Assembly: GCF_020520285.1 (NCBI RefSeq)
Contig: NZ_CP084742.1
Location: 2,728,001 to 2,792,000, forward strand
Length of the DNA stretch: 64,000 nt
Reading direction: 5' to 3'
Source: Pseudomonas sp. L5B5
Lineage (GTDB): Bacteria; Pseudomonadota; Gammaproteobacteria; Pseudomonadales; Pseudomonadaceae
Position numbers and translations under genes: made by a program. The first letter of the stretch is position 1. The number at the start of each line of letters is the position of its first letter. Positions 47,042 to 55,200 of this stretch are shown one piece after another. Below the pieces are notes generated by a model that saw only the letters and a list, made by a program, of their open reading frames with translations, was not told the DNA's origin and searched no databases.

Positions 47042-47227
47042 TCAACTGCCTTCCAATGAAACATGATCCGCGGTCGCCAGCGCTTCCCGCCCAGCCAACC
47101 GCTCGTGGCTCAAGCCCTTCACATGATTCAAGGTGCCGCAACGCGAGCACTTGATCTGGAGTTCCGTAAATTCGCCCACCCGGGCGAGCAGTCGCTTGCA
47201 ATGACCGCATCTGCATTCTTTGAGCAT
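47042..47227 (-). CDS. com: Com-like zinc finger translational regulator
   Basis: A 61-residue protein with two CxxC pairs (CRCGHCKRLL and IKCSRCGTLNH), the layout of phage Mu Com, which lets the mom mRNA be translated. It lies at the end of the tail operon. No mom-type modification gene follows, so its target is unclear. The start is preceded by AAGGGA. Confidence 0.8.
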   Translation of the reverse strand: MLKECRCGHCKRLLARVGEFTELQIKCSRCGTLNHVKGLSHERLAGREALATADHVSLEGS

Positions 47228-47292
47228 CTTTCAATTCCCTTGATTTCAACCGCCCTTGCCTGCCAGGCCCGGGACGAGCGCCACCGCAGCAC

Positions 47293-48303
47293 CTAGACAC
47301 CAATGCAACTGGCCTGGATCAGGCAGCGATAGCTCTTTTCATGACTGCCGCCGGCAGTCACCTTGTCGATCGACCAGCGCCCCCGCATGAACCCCGGCCA
47401 GCTCGAATCCAGCAGCAAAAGGCCCTCGGCCGCCAGTGCTGGGTTGCCCGGACAATCGATGTTGACCTTGCGCGCCGCCCGCTCCAGCTTGCGTATCTCG
47501 CCTTGCGCCGCCGCTCGCGCCTCGGCCTCGCTCTGATACCGCTGGCGCAAGGTCTTGAACGGCTTGAGTCCGATGCTCAGCCGCCGTTCCCGGCCCGCTG
47601 CGCCATCCCACCAGGCGGTGATGCAGCCCTGGTATTTCATCCGCGCACTCTCGTCGAGCGTGGCGCTGATGAAGGCCCGGTCTCCCGGACGGTTGTCATG
47701 GGTGACGCTGAGGATCACATCCTCCAGCGGCTGGCCCGAGAGGGACTTGACCTGGCCACTGCGGGCCAGCACATAGAGCCCGTTGATCGGCTTGGTCACC
47801 GCATCGTGACGCCGGGCCAGGCGCGTCAGGAACCCCATGTCGGTCTCGTTGGACTGGTCGACATGCTCGATGGACAGACCGTCGAGCTCCGGCGCCACCC
47901 GGGGTGAAAAACCATGCCGGCTGACCAGTTGGCGAAACAGCGCGCCAAGGGTCGTGGGCCCGTGGCTGGCACTGCGGCGCTGGCGAAACCCGCTGTCATC
48001 GGCCTCGCTGAAGGGCGCGGCGGTCGCCACCAGCTTCAAGCGCATGGGAAACAGCAACGGTGTGCGCTGGTTCACCACGAACAGCCCCTTGTCCACCAGG
48101 CCGGTTTCCCGATAACCGACCCGCAAGCCGATCTTGCCCCCCAGGCTCGGCAAGCCCTCCAGGCCCTCGATATCCAGGGTCAGCTTGAGCTGGTCGGACT
48201 CGATGCCCGCGGCATCGACATGCTCCCAGTCCAGCAAGCGCTGCATGATCAACTGCGCATTGGCCCCGTAGATCTCCACCACGGGCGTGAATCCAAGTGT
48301 CAT
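47293..48303 (-). CDS. Tailocin tail protein D (phage late control D family)
   Basis: A 336-residue gpD-type protein with FTPVVEIYGANAQLIMQRLL, GLRVGYRE and a C-terminal KVNIDCPGNPALAAEG segment. In P2-like tails gpD forms the hub/baseplate centre with V. It is the last structural gene in the tail operon, as in R-pyocins. Confidence 0.88.
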   Translation of the reverse strand: MTLGFTPVVEIYGANAQLIMQRLLDWEHVDAAGIESDQLKLTLDIEGLEGLPSLGGKIGLRVGYRETGLVDKGLFVVNQRTPLLFPMRLKLVATAAPFSEADDSGFRQRRSASHGPTTLGALFRQLVSRHGFSPRVAPELDGLSIEHVDQSNETDMGFLTRLARRHDAVTKPINGLYVLARSGQVKSLSGQPLEDVILSVTHDNRPGDRAFISATLDESARMKYQGCITAWWDGAAGRERRLSIGLKPFKTLRQRYQSEAEARAAAQGEIRKLERAARKVNIDCPGNPALAAEGLLLLDSSWPGFMRGRWSIDKVTAGGSHEKSYRCLIQASCIGV

Positions 48304-48312
48304 GTGACCTCC

Positions 48313-48525
48313 TCAATCCCAGGCCGAAACCGGCGCCAGCACCTGCGGCCGCGCCTGCACTTCGGGCAGTACCACCCAGACACCCGCCGGCAGCACCGGC
48401 CCCCGCTCGGCCAGTCCGGGATTAAGTCGCCAGAACGCCTCTTCGACTTCGTCGTCGCTGCGCCCCAGCTCCCGATACAGCAACAGGTTCGCCGAATCGC
48501 CAGCGATGCTTCGAGCCCTACGCAT
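48313..48525 (-). CDS. Tail protein X (LysM-like)
   Basis: A 70-residue tail protein X; the short LysM-like fold (DEVEEAFWRLNPGLAERGPVLPAG) binds tail components. It overlaps the upstream U gene by 8 bp. Confidence 0.85.
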   Translation of the reverse strand: MRRARSIAGDSANLLLYRELGRSDDEVEEAFWRLNPGLAERGPVLPAGVWVVLPEVQARPQVLAPVSAWD

Positions 48526-48901
48526 TGACGAACTCCTCCAGGTCCAGCACCCAGTCGACCAGCATCGCCGTGCCATCGTCGATGACAGCGCTTTGGGTTT
48601 CATTGACGGTCTTGATCACCCAGCGCCCCCAGTTGCGCCCCACGCCGTCGATCAACGGCAAGGGCACGCAACGCGCCTGCAGCGCCCGCAACTCATCGAG
48701 CCGCTCCATGGCGAGGCCATGCATGGCCTTGCCGGTGATCTTCAAGGTTTCCAGCTTCTGCCCGCCCTGATGGGTACGCGGCTTGCTGACCAGAATGTTC
48801 AGCGCCGTCCAGCCGCCATCGGTGGTGCGCACTAGGGAGTCATAGGCGAACCCCCGGGACAGGCCAAAGATGAAGTCTCCCAATGCCATCTGCTGTTTCA
48901 T
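48518..48901 (-). CDS. Tail protein U (P2 gpU family)
   Basis: A 127-residue gpU-like protein (MALGDFIFGL, KPRTHQGGQKLETLKITG). P2 gpU caps the tail tube. The start at 48901 is used because it overlaps the tape-measure stop by one base (TGATG). Confidence 0.85.
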   Translation of the reverse strand: MKQQMALGDFIFGLSRGFAYDSLVRTTDGGWTALNILVSKPRTHQGGQKLETLKITGKAMHGLAMERLDELRALQARCVPLPLIDGVGRNWGRWVIKTVNETQSAVIDDGTAMLVDWVLDLEEFVNA

Positions 48902-51237
48902 CACGCCACTCCATCGGTCAGCGCCGCGCCACGGCGCACGGCGAGTGAATCGCCCATCAGCGGCAGCCACTGCGCCTGCAGTTGCTGCACCACCCGGTCG
49001 GCCAGTTGCTGGGCACTGGCCTGGTCCTGCCCGTAGATCTGCACCACCGGGGCAAAATTGATCTGCCGGTTGTCCGCCTGCGCTGCCGCCAGGGTCTGAC
49101 TGACCGCTGCGGGCTCGGCGAGCCGATCCGCCTGGCGGCCAAGCTTGTCACCGAGCCAGGCACCGGCTTCGCCGCCGGCCAGGCCGCCCAACGCCCCACC
49201 CAGCAGGCCACCGATGGCTGTCCCGACACCGGGGAAGATCAGCGTGCCGAGCGCCGCTCCGGTACTCGCCCCGGCATAAGTGCCCGCCAGGCCGCCGCCG
49301 ACCGAACCCACGGCGGCCCCGACCTTGGCGGAATCTCCGGCACGCCAGCCCTGGACCACCTCGACTCCGGCCTCGATCAGGCTCAAGGGCCGGAACAACT
49401 TGCCCATCAGCTTGCCTGGGGACCCTGCTGGAAGTCGCGGCGCCTTGCCAGCGAAGCGCCGGCCCACCGTGGAACTCACCCGTTCAGCGGCCAGGCGCGC
49501 CATGGCTGCCGCTCGAGTGACCAGCCCGGACGTCGCCGTTGCCAACCGCGAGGACCACTGGCCGGCGCTGGCAGCAACCCGGGCAGAAGCCTGCCGGGTC
49601 ATCGTCGCCAGCCGGGTTCCCAGGCCAGACACCGTCGCACTCAACCCCCTGCCAGCCGCTTGCACGGCGGCCGCACTCCTGCCCGCCAGGCTCGATACGC
49701 TCGAAGCCACGCGGGAGAACACCGGGCCCAGCCGTGAGCGAATCCCACCGCCGCCGGCACCTCCCGCCGGGGGCCGGGGGCCGCGAGCCTTCTTGCCCAA
49801 CGAGAACAGATCACTGATATCGCTGTAGAGACCCTTGAGCTTCACCGCCGCCGAGACCGCGGCCACCGATACCGCCAAAGCAGCGGCGACATGGGGCAGC
49901 ATCTGCGCCAGCTCACCGAGTTTCTGCAACACCGCGCCAGCGCCAGTCAGCGAGCTGCCATAGTCCGCCAGTACCGCCGAACCCACGGAGCTCTTGAAGC
50001 CATCGACCTGGGCATCGAGCCGGTTCCACTGGGCCTGGGGTGTTTGTGCGGCCTCCTGGGCAGCCTTGGCCAACGCCCCCCGGCCATCACGCAGCGAACT
50101 GGCGTACTGCGGCTTGTCCGCCACCAGTGCAAAGGCCTGTGCCAGCCCGTCCAGGCGTGGCAACAGCGCCTGCAACGCACCGTTGTCAGCGAACAGCTGC
50201 GCGGCGATGGCGCCCTGGCGTTCGACCGGCTGGGCCTGCAACGCCGCCAGCACCACCTGGATCGTCTGCGGCGCCTGGGTTTGCATATCGTGGGCCACGG
50301 TTCGTGGATCGAGCTTGAGCTCACGCCACGCCTCACGCTGCTCCGGCAAGGCCTTGTCACCCTGGGCCAGGGCCTGGCTGAACTGGGCGAATGCCACGCC
50401 GGCACTGGCCTGGTCGGCCCCGGATTTGAGCAAGGCCGCCAGCAGCGCCGCCGCTTGCTCAGGGGTCATGCCCGCGGCCACACCGCTAGCGCCATGACGG
50501 CCGAGGATCGAACCGATGTCCGCCGCCGAAACCTTGAGCCCGCTGCCCAGGTGCTGGGTGGCATCGGCCAGGTCCAGGCGCTGGGCACGATCGAGCTGCA
50601 TCGCGCTGCGCCAGCCCAGCAGCACGTCGCCGGCCTGCTTGACCTTCAACTCCAGCCCCGACCCGAGCAGCGCGGCATCCCGGGCAAAGTCCAGCACCTG
50701 CTGCGGCTGGTACTGGGCCGAGGCGCCCGTCCCCTCGACGCCAACCCCGGCCTTGGCCGCCGCCAAACCGACCCGCAGCAGGTCGGTGGCGGTGGCGCCG
50801 GTGGGCGCCACCAGCGGCTCGTTGGCCAGCTTGATGTGCTGCTCCACCATCTGTCGCTGCTGTTCGGCGGTCAGCGGCAGCACCCGCTTGAGCTCCACCA
50901 TCGCGGTCTCCAGGCCGATGGCCGGCTTGAGATGGCTCAGGGACCCGTTGTCCAGCACCGAAGCCCGGGGCGCCTGCGCCGCAGCGGGTCCGGCCAGGGC
51001 CTGGCGGTCATTGAGGGTCATCAGCAACGAACGCTGGGACACCAGCACGCCCCTGAGGGACTCCACCACCGCCAGCAGCCGTTCCTGCCCGCGAACCAGC
51101 TGCCTGAGTCCGCCGCCAAGGACGCCATCGCCCTCCGGCAGAGGGGCCGACCACTGCATGGCCGCCTCGACATTGGCGGACAGTCCGCCGGCCTGCTGCA
51201 CCGCGGCGAACCTCAGGGAAAAATTACCTTGTGCCAT
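48901..51237 (-). CDS. Tail tape measure protein
   Basis: A 778-residue protein, Ala/Gln/Leu-rich helical through the middle, with a glycine-rich hydrophobic C-terminal stretch (PGVGTAIGGLLGGALGG) typical of tape measures that insert in membranes. Its length sets tail length; at about 0.15 nm per residue it would be about 115 nm, close to R-pyocins. No lysozyme-like domain is evident in it. Confidence 0.9.
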   Translation of the reverse strand: MAQGNFSLRFAAVQQAGGLSANVEAAMQWSAPLPEGDGVLGGGLRQLVRGQERLLAVVESLRGVLVSQRSLLMTLNDRQALAGPAAAQAPRASVLDNGSLSHLKPAIGLETAMVELKRVLPLTAEQQRQMVEQHIKLANEPLVAPTGATATDLLRVGLAAAKAGVGVEGTGASAQYQPQQVLDFARDAALLGSGLELKVKQAGDVLLGWRSAMQLDRAQRLDLADATQHLGSGLKVSAADIGSILGRHGASGVAAGMTPEQAAALLAALLKSGADQASAGVAFAQFSQALAQGDKALPEQREAWRELKLDPRTVAHDMQTQAPQTIQVVLAALQAQPVERQGAIAAQLFADNGALQALLPRLDGLAQAFALVADKPQYASSLRDGRGALAKAAQEAAQTPQAQWNRLDAQVDGFKSSVGSAVLADYGSSLTGAGAVLQKLGELAQMLPHVAAALAVSVAAVSAAVKLKGLYSDISDLFSLGKKARGPRPPAGGAGGGGIRSRLGPVFSRVASSVSSLAGRSAAAVQAAGRGLSATVSGLGTRLATMTRQASARVAASAGQWSSRLATATSGLVTRAAAMARLAAERVSSTVGRRFAGKAPRLPAGSPGKLMGKLFRPLSLIEAGVEVVQGWRAGDSAKVGAAVGSVGGGLAGTYAGASTGAALGTLIFPGVGTAIGGLLGGALGGLAGGEAGAWLGDKLGRQADRLAEPAAVSQTLAAAQADNRQINFAPVVQIYGQDQASAQQLADRVVQQLQAQWLPLMGDSLAVRRGAALTDGVA

Positions 51238-51243
51238 CGCACG

Positions 51244-51935
51244 CTACTCCTTGTTCAGGCCAAGGCGGGTCATCGCTATGTCGTAGCGACGCAATGCCTT
51301 GCCGGCGTCCCACTCCAGGATCTCGACCTCGGTGACCGAGTAGATCAGCGGCACCACATCGAGAATCACCTCGATGTCGCGCTGCGAAAGAAGTCCGCCG
51401 GTTTGTTTAAAAAATCGTCGATGCGCACCTGCAACTGGGTCCAGTCGGGCACGGTCAACGTGGCGAGATCCGGGATCATCAAACCGGTGCAATGCGCGGT
51501 GATGAACTCGGCCCGCTCCTTGGGCGTCGCCAGTTTCTTCATCACCTTGGTGGCCCGCAGTGCCGGCATTTCCAGGGTCAGCGACGTCCGGCTCTGGCCT
51601 GCCAGATCCAGCGGCAACAGCAGCGGTACCTGGTCCGGATCGACCTGCTCGTCCTGCTCCAGGAAATAGGCAGTCGGCCGGGTCGACATATCGTGTACGT
51701 ACTGGGCAATGCTCACGTAGTCCGGACGCTTGAGCTGGTCCAGCTCCTTGTCAGAGAGCCCCGTGGCGAGCTTGGCCAGGGCGAAGAACTGATCGTCTTC
51801 ATCATCCCCGGCACGGGCCAGGGCGTCTTTTTGCGCCGCGTAGAACAGCGGCTTGAGCGCAATCCGCTCGAGGGTGCAGCCATCGTCGCCGGTAATCGGC
51901 GTGAGCAGCACATGGACCGGAGGTGTCCAGGACAT
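51244..51935 (-). CDS. Frameshifted chaperone E+E' (-1 slip at T TTT TTA)
   Basis: If a -1 shift occurs at 51408-51414, the E frame joins an overlapping -1 frame that runs to 51244, making a 230-residue product ending in MTRLGLNKE. The extension (KQTGGLLSQRDIEVILDVVPLIYSV and onward) is well composed and has no start of its own. P2 gpE and lambda gpG/T work the same way to control tail assembly. Confidence 0.8.
51366..51935 (-). CDS. Tail assembly chaperone E (zero-frame product)
   Basis: A 189-residue gpE-like chaperone starting MSWTPPVHVLLTPITG. It makes the G/GT-type assembly pair with the frameshifted product described separately. The heptamer T TTT TTA is at codons 174-176 in the zero frame, near the end of the protein, followed by AAC AAA. 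The ATG at 51935 was preferred to the upstream in-frame starts. Confidence 0.85.
   Translation of the reverse strand: MSWTPPVHVLLTPITGDDGCTLERIALKPLFYAAQKDALARAGDDEDDQFFALAKLATGLSDKELDQLKRPDYVSIAQYVHDMSTRPTAYFLEQDEQVDPDQVPLLLPLDLAGQSRTSLTLEMPALRATKVMKKLATPKERAEFITAHCTGLMIPDLATLTVPDWTQLQVRIDDFLNKPADFFRSATSR
51408..51414 (-). promoter_or_regulatory. Programmed -1 ribosomal frameshift site
   Basis: On the coding strand the sequence is TTTTTTA read in zero frame as T TTT TTA, matching the X XXY YYZ rule with re-pairing on T. The P2 homologue uses T TTT TTG. Confidence 0.8.
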
Positions 51936-52030
51936 GGGATCAATTCCTTGGAGAAACAAAAACGCCGCCGGCGACCAGTCGGTCAGGCACCGGCGACATG
52001 GAAGGCTAATGCCGATCAGTCAAGGAACGT

Positions 52031-52141
52031 GTAGGAGCGAGGCTTGCCCGCGATGGCGTTGAGAGCGCTGCATGCATCCAGTAAACACGCGCTACCGTTA
52101 ACGACCATCGCTAGCAATCGAGCGTCGACCGGCTGCTCCTG
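52031..52141. repeat. REPIN-like inverted REP pair inside tail operon
   Basis: The 5' arm begins gtaggagcgaggcttgcccg and continues gcgatgg; the 3' arm shows ccatcgctagcaatcgagc ending in gctcctgc. These are the same REP motif in inverted orientation. It lies between the chaperone and tube genes and so would be part of the tail transcript. Confidence 0.65.
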
Positions 52142-52197
52142 CAGGGGATCACCTCGCTTGACTGACCGGCGTTGGCATGGAGGAAGAGTTGCGCCGT

Positions 52198-52704
52198 TTA
52201 AGGCAGCAGCACCGCGCGCCGCGCAGCGCCGAGGATGTCGACCCCGTTGAGCATGAACTTCTGGGTGCGCACATCGACGTCGATCACCGGCACGCCGTTT
52301 TCCAGACGGTTGTAGGTACGGCAGCTCAGCTCCAGGGTGGTCTTGGGCTGCTCGCCCATCTTCAGCGTGGCCTCTTCCAGCGACTTCAGCTTGCCGCCCA
52401 CGGTGTGGTAGATGAAGTAGGTGTTGCCGTCCTGGTCCTGCCCGGCTTCCCGGACGTTGAGCAGGATGTCGTCGCCGACGCTGACGCCCAGGGCCAGCAT
52501 GATTTCCGGGCCTGCGCCCTGCAGCACCAGCTTGGCGCCCAGGACCTTGCCACCCTTGGCCATTTCCTCGCCGATGAAACGCCCACCACGCATTTCCTGC
52601 ATCTCGAACTCGATCTTCGGTGGCGTGAACTCTTCCACCGTCGCCGACAGCGGCAGGCCTTGCAGGGTGGCCGCGATGGCCTGTCTGACTCGGTTGGTAA
52701 ACAT
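52198..52704 (-). CDS. Contractile tail tube protein (P2 FII type)
   Basis: A 168-residue tube protein, starting MFTNRVRQAIAATLQGLPLSATVEEFTPPKIEF. The central LELSCRTYNRLENG segment fits the FII family. One base overlaps the sheath stop (TAATG), so it is translated with the sheath. Hexamers of this protein make the inner tube. Confidence 0.92.
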   Translation of the reverse strand: MFTNRVRQAIAATLQGLPLSATVEEFTPPKIEFEMQEMRGGRFIGEEMAKGGKVLGAKLVLQGAGPEIMLALGVSVGDDILLNVREAGQDQDGNTYFIYHTVGGKLKSLEEATLKMGEQPKTTLELSCRTYNRLENGVPVIDVDVRTQKFMLNGVDILGAARRAVLLP

Positions 52705-53870
52705 TAGAGAACGTCCTCCAGGAACTGCTCGATGATTTCATCGCGGGCATTGAGTTGATAAATCATGTGCTCGTTCGGCGCGTAGCGGCCGTAGTCGATG
52801 ACCACGTACCAGGTGCCGTTCTTGTACTTCTCGACGCTGTTGAGTTCGGGATGCAGGTAGACCTTGCCACCCGGGATGGTCTCGTCGGCCACCAGGGTCT
52901 GCAGCCAGTCGTTGATGCGCTTGACCTCCTGGTCCATGAACGACTTGGTCAGGTTCTTGGCCATGGCTTTCTGCCCGGCCTTGACCAGCTTGCGGCTGAT
53001 GGCGTCTTCCAGGCCCACGTAGCTGATGAACTTGCCGGTGATCGAACGGTTGCCCAGCAGCGAGAAGCCGCCCAGCACGGTACGTGCGTAGTAGCTGATG
53101 CCATAGCGGTTGAGCAGGTCGCCCTCGGTGGAGGTGTCGAGGATGTTGTATTCGACGCTGCGCGAGACATCTTCGGCGAAGGTCACCTGGTTGCCCGGGC
53201 TCTCCCACTGCTTGACCTTGGCCAGCGCCGCGATGGCCAGGCTCGAAGGCGCCAGGAAAACATTGGCCTTGGCCGCCTTGGAGTACACCGCCGGCAGGTT
53301 GTGCACCACCAGGCAACGGTCGAAGCCAAGGTCGGCGCCGCCCAGTTCCTTGCTGTACGCCACCTGGTCGGCGACCGAGGCATCCTTGCCATCGAGCACC
53401 ACCCGCGCCTTGATGCGCTTGCCGAACGCGGCGAACTCACCGGCCACCGCCTTGCTGCCGGTGAAGCCCGGCGCGCCGATGATGGTCAGGTCCTCGGGCA
53501 CGCTGCTCAGGGCCGCCAGGCCCAGCTTGCGCCCGGTCACCGCCTCGTCGCCGCCGATCACGTTGTTCAGGGTGTCGGCCGGGGTCGCGCCCTCGTCGAC
53601 GATCACCACGTAGACCGGCACCTTGACCACCTTGAGGATCTGCAGCACCGCCTGGAACAGCGTGCCGGCCTCGGCGCCGGAGGGGTCCAGCAGCGCCTGG
53701 GTGCTGAAGTTGCTGATGCGGATCGGCGTGTTCTTGGCCAGCGAGGCATGGGCGTTGGGCGCGGTGCCCACCAGGCCGATGACGTTGTCGCCCAGGCCAC
53801 CCATGGCCTCGGGGGATTCGCTGGCATTGACGGTGATACCGTTGTGCTCGAAGTTCAAAACCTCAGCCAT
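52704..53870 (-). CDS. Contractile tail sheath protein (P2 FI type)
   Basis: A 388-residue sheath protein: N-terminal FEHNGITVNASESPEAMGG, then VGTAPNAH and a C-terminal NARDEIIEQFLEDVL. The sheath contracts to drive the tube through the target envelope. No attached extra domain is visible. Confidence 0.94.
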   Translation of the reverse strand: MAEVLNFEHNGITVNASESPEAMGGLGDNVIGLVGTAPNAHASLAKNTPIRISNFSTQALLDPSGAEAGTLFQAVLQILKVVKVPVYVVIVDEGATPADTLNNVIGGDEAVTGRKLGLAALSSVPEDLTIIGAPGFTGSKAVAGEFAAFGKRIKARVVLDGKDASVADQVAYSKELGGADLGFDRCLVVHNLPAVYSKAAKANVFLAPSSLAIAALAKVKQWESPGNQVTFAEDVSRSVEYNILDTSTEGDLLNRYGISYYARTVLGGFSLLGNRSITGKFISYVGLEDAISRKLVKAGQKAMAKNLTKSFMDQEVKRINDWLQTLVADETIPGGKVYLHPELNSVEKYKNGTWYVVIDYGRYAPNEHMIYQLNARDEIIEQFLEDVL

Positions 53871-53872
53871 GG

Positions 53873-54082
53873 TCAGTCAGCCTTCTTGGTCGCGGCCTTG
53901 GCGGCCTTGGTGGATGGGGTCTGCGCCGCGAGGACGCTGGTCAGCTCCAGGCGCCCGGCACTGCGCAGCGCGCTGGCCTGGACATCGAGCAGGTCGAGTT
54001 CTTCGCCGACGCTCGACCAGTGCCCACCACCGGTGGGGAATGGCACGAGCACGGTGTATTTCTGGCGGATAGCCATGTGCAT
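53873..54082 (-). CDS. Small tailocin protein upstream of sheath
   Basis: A 69-residue protein (starting MHMAIRQKYTVLVPFPTG), followed by a Lys/Ala-rich tail. A second in-frame ATG lies at 54076. No known function; small conserved genes at this position occur in other tail loci. Confidence 0.7.
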   Translation of the reverse strand: MHMAIRQKYTVLVPFPTGGGHWSSVGEELDLLDVQASALRSAGRLELTSVLAAQTPSTKAAKAATKKAD

Positions 54083-54161
54083 GTTTCTCCAGAGACAAAA
54101 ACGCAAAAACCCCGGGACGGGGCTTTGTTCAGGCGTAAAAAAACCGCTTGCGCGGCGTAGG

Positions 54162-54419
54162 TCACTTCACGAAGGCGGGCAGCGCCGGCCACTTCAGTTG
54201 CCCAGGAGGGGCGGCTTGCTGGGTGATGTCACGCAGCGCCTTGCGGTAGGCCGTCACTTCGGCCCGTTGTGCATCGGTGGCCGGATAATCGGGCAACTGG
54301 GTGAAATCCGTACTGCGCAGCAGTTGGTCGCGCCGGCTGCGCACAGCGGCCCACTCGATGTCCACGGTCGGCTGGGCCAGGGGCAATCCAGCGTTTTCAA
54401 CTTGAGGGGTGTCGGTCAT
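54162..54419 (-). CDS. Tail fibre assembly chaperone
   Basis: An 85-residue member of the tail assembly chaperone family. The C-terminal motif RSRRDQLLRSTDFTQLPDY ... YRKALRDITQQ is typical. It serves the split fibre upstream and is related to the C-terminal part of the three other chaperones in the locus. Confidence 0.85.
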   Translation of the reverse strand: MTDTPQVENAGLPLAQPTVDIEWAAVRSRRDQLLRSTDFTQLPDYPATDAQRAEVTAYRKALRDITQQAAPPGQLKWPALPAFVK

Positions 54420-54428
54420 ATCGGTTCC

Positions 54429-55049
54429 TTAACTAAAAATGACGGTTTCGGCCAGCGACAACTTGCTTTTCAGGTCACCCAGGTTGAACAGGCGACCGTT
54501 GCCCACGCGCATGGTGTCGATACGCACCGTGGTGTAGTAGATGTTCGGCACCAGAATCCGCATGACTACGTTGCCGTTGGTATCGGCATAGACCGCCGGC
54601 GTCATGTTGCCGAAGGTGGAGACGCTATGCAGGCTGCGAATGGGCTGGTAGCAGTAGCCCACCAGGGTCTCGTCGATGATCTTCGCCGTCCCGTAGCTGT
54701 AGCCCTTGATGTTGAACCAGAACATTTCCGAGTTGGTGTTGATATTCAGCGGCACCTTGAAGTGCATGTAGACGTTCTGAGTGGTGCCCAGGTCGGTAGA
54801 GGTGAAATCCCCTTGCGAAGTATTGCCCTGGATACCGCCGGTGCCATACACATGCCCCTGGAACAGGTTGCGGCGAATGGTGCCCAGCGCCGCGGGATCA
54901 CCCTCGACATCCTTCAGATTGCGCCACTCGTTGAACTGCGCCAACGCCGTGGCCATGGTGGCGTTGATGCTGCCGATCTTGCCGTTGACCACATTGGTCA
55001 GGTTGTTGGCCGCCGTAACCAGCGACGCGATAGTGGTTTCCAAGCCCAT
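54429..55049 (-). CDS. Separate tail fibre/receptor-binding protein
   Basis: A 206-residue protein with an N-terminal helical part (SLVTAANNLTNVVNGKI) and a beta-rich C-terminal part (SEMFWFNIKGYSYGTAKIIDE; MRILVPNIYYTTVRIDTM). It probably forms a short trimeric fibre and acts as the receptor-binding end. Its own ribosome site AGGAG lies 8 bp upstream. It follows the collar protein after about 150 bp, which is unlike the single long P2-type fibre. Confidence 0.7.
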   Translation of the reverse strand: MGLETTIASLVTAANNLTNVVNGKIGSINATMATALAQFNEWRNLKDVEGDPAALGTIRRNLFQGHVYGTGGIQGNTSQGDFTSTDLGTTQNVYMHFKVPLNINTNSEMFWFNIKGYSYGTAKIIDETLVGYCYQPIRSLHSVSTFGNMTPAVYADTNGNVVMRILVPNIYYTTVRIDTMRVGNGRLFNLGDLKSKLSLAETVIFS

Positions 55050-55078
55050 ATTCAAAGCTCCTGTGTTGATTGATATTC

Positions 55079-55109
55079 CGACAAGTCACTCACATGCAGT
55101 GACTTGTCG
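55079..55109. repeat. Perfect 12-bp hairpin between fibre genes
   Basis: The inverted repeat cgacaagtcact / agtgacttgtcg with a 7-nt loop lies between the collar and fibre genes. There is no T-tract on the minus-strand side, so it is unlikely to be a simple terminator. Confidence 0.85.
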
Positions 55110-55200
55110 TTCGAGAACAGCTATGCGCACCGGCAAGTGACACTCGCAGGACAACTCAATGAACGGTTCGGGTGAAATCCCCGGAACGCTTTCCGTGTTC

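Noticed and set aside
46795..47064. An 89-residue frame overlapping the end of the com-like gene
   Set aside because: Composition is poor for a protein and no ribosome site or known partner motif is visible, so it is not listed as a gene.
49891..51669. A 592-residue plus-strand frame opposite the tape measure gene
   Set aside because: It is a product of third-position GC bias in the tape measure gene and it also crosses into the chaperone gene.
31108..52141. The two REP doublets as possible CRISPR repeats or short mobile elements
   Set aside because: They are single inverted pairs far apart with no regular spacers or direct repeats; the arms match the Pseudomonas REP pattern.
52755..55073. 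A 772-residue plus-strand frame across sheath, small protein, chaperone and fibre genes
   Set aside because: It spans four well-supported minus-strand genes and their spacers and has no start context or motif.
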